Shown: positions 25,741 through 34,308 of the stretch, in pieces
Numbering within the stretch: position 1 is the first letter of the stretch
How the letters are laid out: the number at the start of each line of letters is the position of its first letter
Assembly: GCF_018128065.1 (NCBI RefSeq)
Contig: NZ_CP072359.1
Span: 1,116,001-1,180,000, forward strand
Source of the DNA: Prevotella melaninogenica
GTDB lineage: Bacteria > Bacteroidota > Bacteroidia > Bacteroidales > Bacteroidaceae
Direction of reading: 5' to 3'
DNA length: 64,000 nt
Position numbers and translations under genes: made by a program
Notes under the pieces: model-generated
The model's database searches: none
The model's input: only the letters and a program-made list of their open reading frames with translations
Told to the model about the DNA's origin: nothing

Positions 25741-26532
25741 TTACCTTAACTTCTTACTCATTCTTCCGTCAGGCGTTACTCTCAGCTCAATAACGTATGT
25801 TGTATCGGCATCAGGGATTCCAATGACAACATAATAATAGAGTGCCTTGGCATCAGCATGCGTAAAATACATCTTACGTAGGATGCTGCGAGAGAGAAAA
25901 CTCTTAGGGATAAGCGATTGGAACTCCTGTTTACGAAAGTCATGTGCAAAGACAGGTGTGCCGTGATTGTACAATCGCAAGGATGCAACATTGTCAAGAT
26001 AGATGTTGTCAACTTCTATTCCGTTATCGTTATAAGTTGACTTAACCACCTTATCAGATGTTGTTTGTACATGAACTTTACTCTCAAAATAGCCTAAATC
26101 TGTACGGATAACGGTGTCTTGCGATTGTTTCAAGAAGGTGTTCATCGCATATATATGATAATTGAAAGCTGAATAGAGTGCTTTATCATTACTCTTTATC
26201 AACCTTACCTCATCACCATTTTGGTTGGCAAATTTAAGTAGGTGAGCAGCTTGCTTTTCTATCTTATATCCATGAATGTTTTGACCTTGCAAATAGATAG
26301 TATCTTGATAAATCCAAAAGCGTACGGGCATACTGGCTGAATCAGGGTAGAAAATACTGTCTCCCTTAACCAACATGGCAGGATCACTGTTCTCACCATT
26401 GGTCCATAAGCCCTGTAACATCTCTTTTGCTTGCTTATCTTCGTGTTGCTGTTGAAAATCAGTTCCACGATTCTTGCAAGCCGTTAATAGAACCAGTAAT
26501 GTTAATATGCAGATAAGTAAATTCTGTTTCAT
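25741..26532 (-). CDS. Lipoprotein of unknown function (DUF4738-like)
   Basis: A 263-aa lipoprotein. The signal peptide ends in the lipobox LTAC with Cys19. The C-terminal half (NGIEVDNIYLDNVASLRLYNHGTPVFAHDF ... SFLSRSILRKMYFTHADAKALYYYVVIGIPDADTTYVIELRVTPDG) recalls the Bacteroidetes DUF4738 family; this is from memory and not certain. The N-terminal third (LQGLWTNGENSDPAMLVKGDSIFYPDS) looks like a small lipocalin-type beta unit. It is anchored in the inner or outer membrane. It lies 102 bases downstream of rfbC on the same strand. Confidence 0.7.
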   Translation of the reverse strand: MKQNLLICILTLLVLLTACKNRGTDFQQQHEDKQAKEMLQGLWTNGENSDPAMLVKGDSIFYPDSASMPVRFWIYQDTIYLQGQNIHGYKIEKQAAHLLKFANQNGDEVRLIKSNDKALYSAFNYHIYAMNTFLKQSQDTVIRTDLGYFESKVHVQTTSDKVVKSTYNDNGIEVDNIYLDNVASLRLYNHGTPVFAHDFRKQEFQSLIPKSFLSRSILRKMYFTHADAKALYYYVVIGIPDADTTYVIELRVTPDGRMSKKLR

Positions 26533-26634
26533 CTTTACTGATACATCGTCAAACGCTTTAATTGTGCGTTCGTTAATGAATGTGTTATGCCAGACGCTGT
26601 TTCAAAGTGTCTGGTCTTGTAAAAAATATTGTGT

Positions 26635-27189
26635 CTATTCAAATACTTTCGCATCTTTCAAAGATAACCCCTTGTTAAGGTCTTTGTCTGAAAGTATGAC
26701 ATCCTTTGCATTGATAGGCCATTCAATACCTACTGTCTCATCGTTCCAACGGAGGCTCGCTTCTGTCTGTGGAGAATAGACATTGTCCACCTTGTATGTG
26801 AAGATAGCTTCGTCTGAAAGTACGAGGAAGCCATGTGCAAAGCCACGTGGGACAAAGAACTGACGTTTGTTCTCGTCAGATAGCTCTACCATAACATACT
26901 TACCGAATGTAGGGGAGCTCTTGCGGAGGTCGACAGCAACGTCAACTACCTTCCCCTTGATGACACGTACCAACTTAGCCTGTGACGTATCACCTTCTTG
27001 ATAATGAAGTCCACGTAGAACACCATAGCTTGATTTAGACTCATTGTCCTGTATGAAATCAACGTGATAACCAATGTTCTTGTCGAATTCAGCTTGCTTG
27101 AAAGACTCGAAGAAATATCCTCTTTCGTCATTAAATACTTTAGGTTCGATAATCCAAACACCGTCAATCTCTGTCTTGATAAACTCCAT
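26635..27189 (-). CDS. rfbC: dTDP-4-dehydrorhamnose 3,5-epimerase
   Basis: A 184-aa cupin-fold epimerase of the dTDP-L-rhamnose pathway (RmlC). It shows FNDERGYFFESF, the catalytic His segment GVLRGLHYQ, KVVDVAVDLRKSSPTFGKYV, and PRGFAHGFLVLSDEAIFTYKVDNVYSP with the second His and Tyr. Length is normal. The other rml genes are not adjacent, so it stands apart from the usual cluster. A minus-strand TATCTTTGC at 27212-27220 sits about 23 bases before the ATG. Confidence 0.95.
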   Translation of the reverse strand: MEFIKTEIDGVWIIEPKVFNDERGYFFESFKQAEFDKNIGYHVDFIQDNESKSSYGVLRGLHYQEGDTSQAKLVRVIKGKVVDVAVDLRKSSPTFGKYVMVELSDENKRQFFVPRGFAHGFLVLSDEAIFTYKVDNVYSPQTEASLRWNDETVGIEWPINAKDVILSDKDLNKGLSLKDAKVFE

Positions 27190-27211
27190 AGCTTTATTTT
27201 TAGTTCTTAAT

Positions 27212-27220
27212 GCAAAGATA
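27212..27220 (-). promoter_or_regulatory. -7 box of rfbC
   Basis: The minus strand reads TATCTTTGC, 23 bases upstream of the ATG at 27189. Confidence 0.6.
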
Positions 27221-27292
27221 AGAATTTTTATCGATTATCGGAAGAGTTACGACCTTATTTCATTCTTTAGGCAAGAATTTAACGTTGGGTAC

Positions 27293-27324
27293 TTGCCACT
27301 TCCAAATAAATTATTTAATTTTGC
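27293..27324 (+). promoter_or_regulatory. Promoter abutting the GTG start of the HU/SPOR gene
   Basis: TTG at 27293-27295, exactly 20 bases, then TAATTTTGC at 27316-27324. The GTG start is at 27329, so the transcript is predicted to start at or within a few bases of the start codon. Confidence 0.65.
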
Positions 27325-27328
27325 AAAC

Positions 27329-28324
27329 GTGATAAAACTCGACCGACATATAGAAATCCTTCTGTTGGAGAATGACTGTGTTATTGTCCCAGGCTTAGGT
27401 GGCTTTGTTGCTCATCATGTTTCAGCAAGATACGATGAGCAGGATGGCTTATTCCTGCCACCTTATCGAACGCTTGGCTTTAATGCACAGCTTAAAATGA
27501 ATGACTCTTTGTTGGCGCAATCTTACGTAGATGCCTACGATTTAAGCTATCCTGAAGCTTTGCGACAGATAGAGAATGAGGTTGATGAGATTTATCAAAC
27601 ATTAGATGAAGAAGGAGTATTTGAGCTGAATGACCTCGGAAGTCTTTCAAGAAATGGTGATGGTAATTTGGCGTTTGAGCCTTTTGAGAGTGGAATTCTA
27701 ACGCCATTGTATTATGGTTTAAGTAGCTTTAACTTCACAAAGCTTGTCAACGAGAAGCAGTCCGCACCTACAACGATTGATGTTAAAACTCAAAAACAGG
27801 GCGTTGTCTTTGTTGATGATTCCGATACTGCAAATAAACGTATTAGCATTAGTATGCGTGCTGTGCGTAATGTTGCTGCAGCCGCAGTATTCCTTACTGC
27901 TGTCTTCCTTGTTGCTTTCCCTGGCTCTATTCATAAGGGTGCAAGTGAAAAGCAGCAGATTAAGAGCGGAGTCCTTTATAATATCTTCGATTCTGATGAT
28001 ACGTTAAATGCTTCTAAACAGTTTGATGGCGTAATTCCTAATAATCAGGTGGCTGGTGTAAAAGCTCAGCAATCAACTCCTACTATATCTTCTCATTATT
28101 GGGCAATTGTCATGGCAAGTCATGTGACTGAAAATAATGCACGTGCTTTTGTTCATAAATTGCAGAAGAGTGGGCTTACTGACGCCCGTGTTTACGATGG
28201 AGCAGAGAGCATAAAGGTTCTTTATGGCTATTTTTCAAGTCAAGAGGAAGCTTTTGCAAAGATGAAGGTTATAAACAAGACTACTGAGTTTAAGGAATCT
28301 TGGGTGATAGAGATAGGAAAGTAA
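27329..28324 (+). CDS. HU-like (CCDC81-type) membrane protein with C-terminal SPOR domain
   Basis: I chose the GTG at 27329 (331 aa) because VIKLDRHIEILLLENDCVIVPGLGGFVAHH is the conserved N-terminus of this Bacteroidetes family, and a full promoter lies just upstream. A longer reading from 27074 would run through the promoter and rfbC. Residues 1-145 hold two HU-like domains. A transmembrane helix lies near residues 178-198 (AAVFLTAVFLVAFPGS). Residues 250-331 form a SPOR domain (YWAIVMASHVTENNARAFVHKLQKSG...), which binds denuded peptidoglycan. It probably links the cytoplasm to cell-wall or division sites. Confidence 0.82.
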   Translation: MIKLDRHIEILLLENDCVIVPGLGGFVAHHVSARYDEQDGLFLPPYRTLGFNAQLKMNDSLLAQSYVDAYDLSYPEALRQIENEVDEIYQTLDEEGVFELNDLGSLSRNGDGNLAFEPFESGILTPLYYGLSSFNFTKLVNEKQSAPTTIDVKTQKQGVVFVDDSDTANKRISISMRAVRNVAAAAVFLTAVFLVAFPGSIHKGASEKQQIKSGVLYNIFDSDDTLNASKQFDGVIPNNQVAGVKAQQSTPTISSHYWAIVMASHVTENNARAFVHKLQKSGLTDARVYDGAESIKVLYGYFSSQEEAFAKMKVINKTTEFKESWVIEIGK

Positions 28325-28460
28325 AAGGAGCAAGAAACCTCTAAAAGGTAGAAGTTATTGCTTCTTTCTCAAATAAAAACCAACACAATTATTGTTTAAG
28401 GAGCAGGCTTTTCATGGTTTATTTATGTTTAGCCTCGTTCGTTTCTCCATTAGAGCCTCT

Positions 28461-28491
28461 TTCCCCTCTTTCGAGGTAAGGGGCATTTTTG
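28461..28491 (+). terminator. Hairpin with T-run upstream of the FHA gene
   Basis: CCCCT (28463-28467) pairs with AGGGG (28479-28483) around an inner CTC/GAG, followed by TTTTT. It would end the HU/SPOR transcript about 20 bases before the next start codon. Confidence 0.6.
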
Positions 28492-28510
28492 TTAAAATTA
28501 CTTTTATAAT

Positions 28511-29044
28511 ATGAAGCGTGTAAGATGTCCGAAGTGTGATAACTTCATTACTTTCGACGAGACAAAATATAAGTCGGGACAACGTCTTGTTTTCCAGTGC
28601 CCTCAGTGTAGCAAGGAATTTGGAATCCGTTTAGGTGTTTCTAAACTGCGTAAGACTCAAAAAGAAGAAAACGATGCCCCTATAGGTGAGACTTCTGAAA
28701 GCCTGTATGGTTCGCTTCATGTGATAGAGAATGTCTTCCATTTCCGTCAGGTAATCCCTCTGCAAATGGGTGAGAATGTCATCGGTCGTTATATGAAGGG
28801 AAACCCTATTAACTGTCCGATTGAGACGGTTGACCCCAGTGTTGACATGACTCATTGCTCGATTACTGTAAGCAAGGACAAGCAAGGGAAGTTGCAATAT
28901 GTATTGCGTGATGGACCATCTTATACAGGAACGTTTGTAGACAATGTTATTCTCGGTGATCGTGAGCGTCGTGTTATTGAAGGTGGTACGCTCTTTACGA
29001 TAGGGGCAACAAGTGTTATTCTTCATACTCCAAATGAAGATTAA
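28511..29044 (+). CDS. Zinc-ribbon plus FHA domain protein
   Basis: A 177-aa protein. Residues 4-37 form an MJ0042-type zinc finger (CPKC, then CPQC). Residues about 85-172 form an FHA phosphopeptide-binding domain (NVIGRYMKGNPINCPIETVDPSVDMTHCSITVSKD ... YTGTFVDNVILGDRERRVIEGGTLFTIGATSVIL). The Arg of GR and the His of THCSI are the usual phosphothreonine-site residues. It is probably a cytoplasmic adaptor that reads Thr phosphorylation. No kinase gene is in the window. Confidence 0.85.
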   Translation: MKRVRCPKCDNFITFDETKYKSGQRLVFQCPQCSKEFGIRLGVSKLRKTQKEENDAPIGETSESLYGSLHVIENVFHFRQVIPLQMGENVIGRYMKGNPINCPIETVDPSVDMTHCSITVSKDKQGKLQYVLRDGPSYTGTFVDNVILGDRERRVIEGGTLFTIGATSVILHTPNED

Positions 29045-29163
29045 ACTTTGAAAATAGTTTACAATGCGTCGAGTTATTTGCACTTAAAATCCTTAAAAGA
29101 TACATCTTTTCGACCCCTTTGTAACTGTAAGGAAATCAGTTGGTTATGAAATGGTTTTTCAAA

Positions 29164-29250
29164 AGGTGCTTAGTAAGCCTTCAAGAGGGCGTTAGTAAAC
29201 CCTCAAAAGGGCATCTTTTAGAAGCCAATTGAGGCTTAATTCAAATGCTA
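29164..29250. repeat. GGGCGTTAGT-family repeat, locus A
   Basis: GCTTAGTAAGCCTTCAAGAGGGCGTTAGTAAACCCTC followed by AAAAGGGC and TCTTTTAGAAGCC. AGGGCGTTAGT also forms the core of the perfect palindrome at 41826-41862, and the TCTTTTAGAAGCC 13-mer recurs at 16096. Confidence 0.5.
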
Positions 29251-29324
29251 CTAAGCATCAATAAAAAACGAGGATGTGAATTTTTATTACATTAAGTGCG
29301 AATGTGAAGCACTTATAAAACGAC

Positions 29325-29360
29325 AGAGCCGGCTTTTACTTCTCAGTAAAGCCGGCTCTG
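29325..29360. terminator. Bidirectional hairpin downstream of the DUF1573 gene
   Basis: AGAGCCGGCTTTTACT pairs with AGTAAAGCCGGCTCT around a short loop, with one bulged base. It lies 19 bases beyond the minus-strand stop codon at 29379. T-runs are weak on both sides. Confidence 0.65.
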
Positions 29361-29378
29361 TTAATTCTATTTGTGTAC

Positions 29379-29765
29379 TTACTTTCCAGTCATGACACCC
29401 TCTATATATAGTCGGGTCATCTCGATTTTTCCATTTGTACGTACGGTAATGCTCTTTTTGAAGTGACCTGGAAACTTACCAGTTCCGTTGTATGTCACAT
29501 CAATCGTACCTTTCTGACCTGGAGCAATCGGTCTCTTATCATAGCTTGGTATTGTACAACCGCAACTTGCAACAATCTGGTTAATTACCAATGGAGCCTT
29601 ACCAACATTTGTGAATGTGAATGTTGTTTTGTGTACTGGGTTGTCGTCAGAGAATGTACCGAAGTCGTAAGTAACTTTATCAAATTTAATTTCTGCTTGA
29701 TTCTGTGCTGCTGCAAATGTTAGTCCGAAAACCAACATTAATGTCATTAATAAGAACTTTTTCAT
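29379..29765 (-). CDS. DUF1573 domain exported protein
   Basis: A 128-aa protein with a signal peptide (MKKFLLMTLMLVFGLTFAAAQ). A single Ig-like DUF1573 domain follows: IKFDKVTYDFGTF, TFTNVGKAPLVINQIVASCGCTIPSYDKRPIAPGQKGTIDVTYNGTGKFPGHFKKSI. The CGC motif and the beta-sandwich pattern are those of the family, common in Bacteroidetes surface or periplasmic proteins. Function is not established. A minus-strand TACTTTTGC at 29802-29810 is its probable -7 box. Confidence 0.88.
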   Translation of the reverse strand: MKKFLLMTLMLVFGLTFAAAQNQAEIKFDKVTYDFGTFSDDNPVHKTTFTFTNVGKAPLVINQIVASCGCTIPSYDKRPIAPGQKGTIDVTYNGTGKFPGHFKKSITVRTNGKIEMTRLYIEGVMTGK

Positions 29766-29801
29766 GTCGTCTTTGTTTAATTGATATTTAATAAGTTCGA
29801 T

Positions 29802-29810
29802 GCAAAAGTA
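29802..29810 (-). promoter_or_regulatory. -7 box of the DUF1573 gene
   Basis: The minus strand reads TACTTTTGC, 37 bases before the ATG at 29765. Confidence 0.55.
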
Positions 29811-29959
29811 ATCAGAAAGTTTATTGTTTCACTAAAATTTCACAATAATTAAGGAGATATTGTTATTTTAACGCCTTTTTGCCCTTTGTTTTAACATTAA
29901 ATCTCACAGAAAAACACTGATATTTTTATATTGTATTTCCCATTTTAATATAAAGTTCG

Positions 29960-29968
29960 TATCTTTGC
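29960..29968 (+). promoter_or_regulatory. -7 box of aspS
   Basis: TATCTTTGC, giving a leader of about 80 nt before the ATG at 30056. No clear -33 element at the normal distance. Confidence 0.55.
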
Positions 29969-30055
29969 AGTAGATTATTGAGACCACACGATTGGAAGTA
30001 GATAATCCTTTTTGGTTAATAATAGAAGCGAAATATAATAAACATATAATAAGGT

Positions 30056-31813
30056 ATGTATAGAACAAATACTTGTGGAGAGCTGCGCCTTTCGGATGCA
30101 GGCAAGGAAGTAACCCTCGCTGGATGGGTACAGCGTGCACGCAAAATGGGAGGTATGACTTTTGTTGATCTTCGTGACCGCTACGGTATTACCCAGTTAG
30201 TTTTCAATGAGGCCGACAATGCAGACCTTTGTGGCGAAGCTAACAAGTTAGGACGTGAATATTGCATCCAGGTAAAGGGTGTGGTTAATGAGCGACAGAG
30301 TAGGAATAGTAAGATTCCAACAGGCGATATTGAGATTATTGCCAAGGAATTGACGGTGCTCAGCAGTTCTGACACTCCTCCTTTCACAATCGAAGATAAC
30401 ACAGACGGTGGTGATGACCTCCGTATGAAATATCGTTATTTAGACCTTCGTCGTGAGGCTGTGCGTAAGAATATGGAATTGCGTCACCGTATGACGATTC
30501 TTATTCGTAACTTCCTTGATGCTGCGGACTTTATGGAGGTGGAGACCCCTATCCTCATTGGTTCTACTCCAGAGGGCGCACGCGACTTCGTTGTTCCTTC
30601 ACGTATGAATCCAGGTCAGTTCTATGCACTACCACAGAGTCCACAGACACTGAAGCAGTTGTTGATGGTAGCGGGTTTCGATAGATACTTCCAAATCGCA
30701 AAGTGTTTCCGTGATGAAGACTTGCGTGCTGACCGTCAGCCAGAGTTTACACAGATTGATTGTGAGATGTCATTTGTAGATCAGGAAGATGTTATTAATC
30801 TTTTTGAGGAGATGGCACGTCACCTTTTCCGTGAGATTCGTGGTGTAGAGCTTCCAAAGTTAGAGCAGATGAAGTGGCACGATGCTATGAAACGCTATGG
30901 CTCTGATAAGCCAGACTTGCGCTTCGGTATGGAGTTTGTCGAACTGATGGAAGACTTGAAGGGTACAGGCTCGTTCTCTGTATTTAATGAAGCAGCATAT
31001 ATTGGTGGTATTGTTGTTCCTGGTTGCGCTGAATATAGCCGCAAACAGTTGAACGAGTTGACTGACTTCGTGAAACGTCCACAGGTGGGTGCTCAAGGAC
31101 TTGTTTTCATTAAATATAACGCTGATGGTACTATCAAGAGTTCTATCGATAAGTTCTACACAGAGGAGCAGCTGCTGAAAGTGAAAGAAACAACAGGTGC
31201 TAAGGATGGCGACCTTGTATTGATTCTTTCTGGTAACAATGTTAGAAAGACACAAGTTCAACTCTGTTCTTTGCGTCTTGAGATGGGCGACCGTTTAGGT
31301 CTTCGTGATAAGAATGTGTTTAAGTGTCTTTGGATTGTTGACTTCCCATTGTTTGAATGGAGTGATGAAGAGCAGCGTTTGATGGCTACTCATCATCCAT
31401 TTACAATGCCAAATCCTGATGATATTCATTTGTTGGATGAGCATCCAGAGCAGGTACGTGCAAAGGCTTACGACTTTGTGTGCAATGGTATAGAAGTTGG
31501 AGGAGGTTCCCTCCGTATCCATGATACACAGTTACAGGAGAAGATGTTTGAGGTTCTCGGCTTTACCCCAGAGAGTGCAAAAGCACAGTTTGGCTTCTTG
31601 ATGAATGCTTTCAAGTATGGTGCGCCACCTCACGCAGGTCTTGCTTTTGGTCTTGACCGCTTCGTAAGTATCATGGCAGGTCTTGATTCAATCCGTGACT
31701 GTATCGCATTCCCTAAGAATAACAGTGGACGTGATGTCATGTTGGATGCCCCTTCGTTCATTGATCAAAAGCAGTTAGATGAGTTGGAAATCAAGTTGGA
31801 CTTGAAGGCGTAA
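30056..31813 (+). CDS. aspS: Aspartyl-tRNA synthetase
   Basis: A 585-aa class IIb synthetase of the bacterial type. The N-terminal OB fold ([38 protein letters not shown]) binds the anticodon. Motif 2 is seen as [23 protein letters not shown], and the bacterial insertion (GAD-like) lies between motifs 2 and 3. Motif 3 is [21 protein letters not shown]. All key regions are present and the length is standard. Transcribed alone from its own promoter. Confidence 0.97.
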   Translation: MYRTNTCGELRLSDAGKEVTLAGWVQRARKMGGMTFVDLRDRYGITQLVFNEADNADLCGEANKLGREYCIQVKGVVNERQSRNSKIPTGDIEIIAKELTVLSSSDTPPFTIEDNTDGGDDLRMKYRYLDLRREAVRKNMELRHRMTILIRNFLDAADFMEVETPILIGSTPEGARDFVVPSRMNPGQFYALPQSPQTLKQLLMVAGFDRYFQIAKCFRDEDLRADRQPEFTQIDCEMSFVDQEDVINLFEEMARHLFREIRGVELPKLEQMKWHDAMKRYGSDKPDLRFGMEFVELMEDLKGTGSFSVFNEAAYIGGIVVPGCAEYSRKQLNELTDFVKRPQVGAQGLVFIKYNADGTIKSSIDKFYTEEQLLKVKETTGAKDGDLVLILSGNNVRKTQVQLCSLRLEMGDRLGLRDKNVFKCLWIVDFPLFEWSDEEQRLMATHHPFTMPNPDDIHLLDEHPEQVRAKAYDFVCNGIEVGGGSLRIHDTQLQEKMFEVLGFTPESAKAQFGFLMNAFKYGAPPHAGLAFGLDRFVSIMAGLDSIRDCIAFPKNNSGRDVMLDAPSFIDQKQLDELEIKLDLKA

Positions 31814-31896
31814 TCTCCTTTTTAGTTGACTTATGTCAATAAAATGTAATAGAAGAAGTTAATGCACTCTTTATCTGTTACTTTTTGTCGTAAGTA

Positions 31897-31929
31897 TTTG
31901 ATAAATTAGATTATTTGATGTACTTTTGC
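31897..31929 (+). promoter_or_regulatory. Promoter of the DUF2582-like gene
   Basis: TTTG at 31897-31900, 20 bases, then TACTTTTGC at 31921-31929. The leader to the ATG at 32055 is about 120 nt, long for such a small gene. Confidence 0.7.
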
Positions 31930-32054
31930 AAGAAATAAATAGCATTCGACAGGGGAAAGCTAATGATTCTTTTGTACGTTTGCATTATTTTAGTAGATAA
32001 ATATATTTTAATAATTATTCGATTGCTTGAACGAGACTTTAATTGTATAGAACT

Positions 32055-32336
32055 ATGACAGAAAAGAAAGAAGTTAAGTCTGCTCCAAAAGCAGCAAAGA
32101 AGGCTCCTGCTAAGAAAGCTTCTACAAAGAAAGCAGTTGTAGCTGTTAATGCAGAGAATGTCGGTTTTAAGGCTGGCGATGTTTACAATGCTCTTGCTGC
32201 TGAGGCTAAGGCTTTGACAGTTGCTGAGATTGCTAAGGCTGCTAAGATTAGCACTGAAGAGGTTTATCTCGGTATTGGCTGGCTCTTTAAGGAGGGTAAA
32301 GTTAAAGGCGAAGATGGCAAAATTGCTCTTGCATAA
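32055..32336 (+). CDS. Small winged-helix protein (DUF2582-like) with Lys/Ala-rich N-terminus
   Basis: A 93-aa protein starting at the ATG at 32055. The first 30 residues are Lys/Ala-rich and histone H1-like (KSAPKAAKKAPAKKASTKKA). Residues 35-93 form a winged helix (FKAGDVYNALAAEAKALTVAEIAKAAKISTEEVYLGIGWLFKEGKVKG), as in the DUF2582/wHTH_10 family. It probably binds nucleic acid. The basic tail suggests an abundant, nonspecific DNA-associated protein; this is inference. A terminator follows directly. Confidence 0.8.
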   Translation: MTEKKEVKSAPKAAKKAPAKKASTKKAVVAVNAENVGFKAGDVYNALAAEAKALTVAEIAKAAKISTEEVYLGIGWLFKEGKVKGEDGKIALA

Positions 32337-32360
32337 TTAGAGTAATTATCATAACACAGG

Positions 32361-32399
32361 AGGGAGTCTGTATAATAGAAGGGTATAGGCTCCCTTTTT
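32361..32399 (+). terminator. Terminator ending two bases before the next start codon
   Basis: AGGGAGTCT (32361-32369) pairs with AGGCTCCCT (32387-32395), nine pairs including one G-U, followed by TTTTT. The next ATG is at 32402, so the hairpin also covers that gene's ribosome-binding region. Confidence 0.8.
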
Positions 32400-32401
32400 G
32401 C

Positions 32402-32731
32402 ATGCAATACGATAAAGAAATATTACGGGTTCTTGCCGAGGCAGGTAACGAGGGACTTTCTGTTCAGAAAATCTCTCGTCATGTTTTTAATGCTTGTAAT
32501 TCTTTTTTCAATCCACTCTTTCAAAAGGATGTACATAAGTATGTTCAATCGTTTCTTTTGAAGAACAGTAAGTCTGTTAAGCCACTTGTTATAAAGAATA
32601 GGAAAGGGGTTTATAGGCTTAATGAGAGAAATAAAATATGGAAACAACTTCTTATTCAGTTTCATGATGAAAGTGACGCTCCTAAAGAGAAGCTCGTTGA
32701 AGATAAGAGTTTAAACCTTTTCGATTTCTGA
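32402..32731 (+). CDS. Small conserved protein with winged-helix-like fold
   Basis: A 109-aa protein. The N-terminal part (MQYDKEILRVLAEAGNEGLSVQKISRHVFNACNSFF) resembles a winged-helix start, and KNRKGVYRLNE looks like a wing. The acidic tail ends LNLFDF. I recognise it only as a conserved Bacteroidales protein without assigned function. It follows the DUF2582-like gene on the same strand, behind a terminator that ends two bases before its ATG, so expression depends on read-through or on an unseen promoter. Confidence 0.65.
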   Translation: MQYDKEILRVLAEAGNEGLSVQKISRHVFNACNSFFNPLFQKDVHKYVQSFLLKNSKSVKPLVIKNRKGVYRLNERNKIWKQLLIQFHDESDAPKEKLVEDKSLNLFDF

Positions 32732-32799
32732 TAATTTAGTCTTATTTCCTTAATTGTTTCTTGTAAACAGCGTTAAAAATGAAAAAGCTACACTAATAA

Positions 32800-32831
32800 T
32801 TGTCGTTATTCATTTTTATTTGTATATTTGC
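32800..32831 (+). promoter_or_regulatory. Promoter of the mannose-1-phosphate guanylyltransferase gene
   Basis: TTG at 32800-32802, 20 bases, then TATATTTGC at 32823-32831. The ATG is at 32859, a leader of about 20 nt. Confidence 0.7.
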
Positions 32832-32858
32832 AATCATATTAATTTTTTGATAATAGTT

Positions 32859-33926
32859 ATGGCACAAACTGATAATCATCTTGTCATTATGGCAGGTGGC
32901 GTTGGTAGTAGGTTCTGGCCGATGAGTACTGCAGAGCGTCCTAAGCAGTTTATTGATGTTTTAGGCGTAGGAAGAACGCTTATTCAACTGACCTATGATC
33001 GCTTTGCTGGTGTAGTTTCGTCAGATAATGTATGGGTTGTTACTAACCAGAAGTATGTTTCTTTGGTTCAGGAGCAACTCCCTGAGATACCATCAAATCA
33101 TATTTTGAGCGAACCCTGTCGTCGCAACACAGCACCTTGTATCGCTTATGTGAGCTGGCGTATTAAGAAAGAGAACCCGAAAGCTAATATCGTGGTGTCT
33201 CCAAGTGACCATATTGTTACAAATGAAACGGAATTTAGACGTGTTATTACCAACTGTTTGAAGTTTACTGCCGAGACCGATGCTGTGGTAACGTTGGGTA
33301 TGAAACCAACACGTCCAGAGACGGGTTATGGCTATATACAGGCTGATCTTTCAACGGCTTCGGCTCGTAACCGTGAGATTTATCGTGTTGATCAGTTCCG
33401 TGAGAAGCCAGACTTATCAACAGCTGAGCAATATATAAAGCAGAACAATTTCTTTTGGAATGCAGGTATCTTTATTTGGAGTGTCTCTACTATTGTAAAC
33501 GCTTTCCGTATCTATCAACCAAGTATTGCAAGAATCTTTGAACGTATCATGGATGTTTTGGATACAGCTGATGAACAACGTTTAATAGATGAGGTATATC
33601 CTGAATGTGAAAATATCTCTGTCGATTATGCTATTATGGAAAAGGCTGAGGAGATATTTGTGTGTCCAGCTGACTTTGGATGGAGTGATTTAGGAACTTG
33701 GGGCTCATTGCTTGCTCAGACCCAGCATGATATCTATGGTAATGCTGTGATTGGTAATAACGTTCATCTGTTTGATAGTAAGAATTGTATTGTTCATACT
33801 ACGGAGGAGCGTAAGGTCGTTATCCAAGGACTTGATGGGTATATTGTGGCTGAACAAGATGGTAAGTTGCTCATCTGTCGTCTAACAGAAGAACAGCGTT
33901 TGAAGCAGTTTACAGGAGAAGGATAA
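32859..33926 (+). CDS. manC: Mannose-1-phosphate guanylyltransferase
   Basis: I start at the ATG at 32859 (355 aa, MAQTDNHLVIMAGGVGSRFWPMS), not at an upstream in-frame position, because a promoter lies between. It makes GDP-mannose from mannose-1-phosphate and GTP. The pyrophosphorylase signature is GGVGSRFWPMSTAERPKQF, with later segments SPSDHIV, TGYGYIQAD, REKPD, FFWNAGIFIW and FGWSDLGTWGS. It lacks the long C-terminal isomerase domain of bifunctional ManC/AlgA. GDP-mannose would feed glycan and fucose synthesis. Confidence 0.92.
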   Translation: MAQTDNHLVIMAGGVGSRFWPMSTAERPKQFIDVLGVGRTLIQLTYDRFAGVVSSDNVWVVTNQKYVSLVQEQLPEIPSNHILSEPCRRNTAPCIAYVSWRIKKENPKANIVVSPSDHIVTNETEFRRVITNCLKFTAETDAVVTLGMKPTRPETGYGYIQADLSTASARNREIYRVDQFREKPDLSTAEQYIKQNNFFWNAGIFIWSVSTIVNAFRIYQPSIARIFERIMDVLDTADEQRLIDEVYPECENISVDYAIMEKAEEIFVCPADFGWSDLGTWGSLLAQTQHDIYGNAVIGNNVHLFDSKNCIVHTTEERKVVIQGLDGYIVAEQDGKLLICRLTEEQRLKQFTGEG

Positions 33927-33958
33927 GCCTGTCGGATTGAAGTTATGAATAAAATAAT

Positions 33959-34003
33959 TGCGTAGGTACGGCTTTTGTAAACTGTACCTACGCATATATT
34001 TTT
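33959..34003 (+). terminator. manC terminator
   Basis: TGCGTAGGTAC (33959-33969) pairs with GTACCTACGCA (33984-33994), 11 perfect pairs, followed by TATATTTTT. Confidence 0.85.
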
Positions 34004-34121
34004 ATGATAGTTGATTAATTTAATTCTTTCTCGTCGTAAATATAGTTCTCGATTTATCCTTATTTGATAAATAGCTAATATCCTTTTGCGTTCACTCTGG
34101 CTATATATTACAAGGTGATTC

Positions 34122-34199
34122 ATGCTTAGCACACGTGGTGTTAACCATGAGCACCACGTGTGCAGAGCGTTAACACCACATGTGCTGGGCGTCAGCACG
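34122..34199. repeat. Dispersed GCAC/GTGC repeat, locus D
   Basis: GCTTAGCACACGTGGTGTTAA, then GAGCACCACGTGTGCAGAGC, then GTTAACACCACATGTGCTGGGC and GTCAGCACG. CACGTGGTG and CACCACGTG are inverted to one another, so a cruciform or RNA hairpin is possible. Confidence 0.7.
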
Positions 34200-34308
34200 T
34201 AGATAGAAGATGGATAGTAAAAAATGTTATCATCGTGTTTTTCTATGGTAAAAACTGAAATTAATTTACGTGGAAGATGTTTTTTGATGGGCTTAAAATC
34301 ATATAATT

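Larger units (their letters stand above)
29045..29378. other. Gene-free spacer between the FHA and DUF1573 genes
   Basis: Contains a GGGCGTTAGT-family repeat (29164-29250) and a strong hairpin serving the convergent DUF1573 gene. No supported gene. Confidence 0.7.
33927..34308. other. Gene-free spacer downstream of manC
   Basis: Contains the manC terminator and GCAC/GTGC repeat locus D. No supported gene on either strand. Confidence 0.7.

Noticed and set aside
26590..26613. CCAGAC/GTCTGG hairpin downstream of rfbC as a terminator
   Set aside because: Only six pairs and no T-run in the rfbC direction; too weak to list.
27074..27328. Upstream extension of the HU/SPOR protein
   Set aside because: The extension runs antisense through rfbC and through the promoter at 27293-27324, and family similarity begins at the GTG at 27329.
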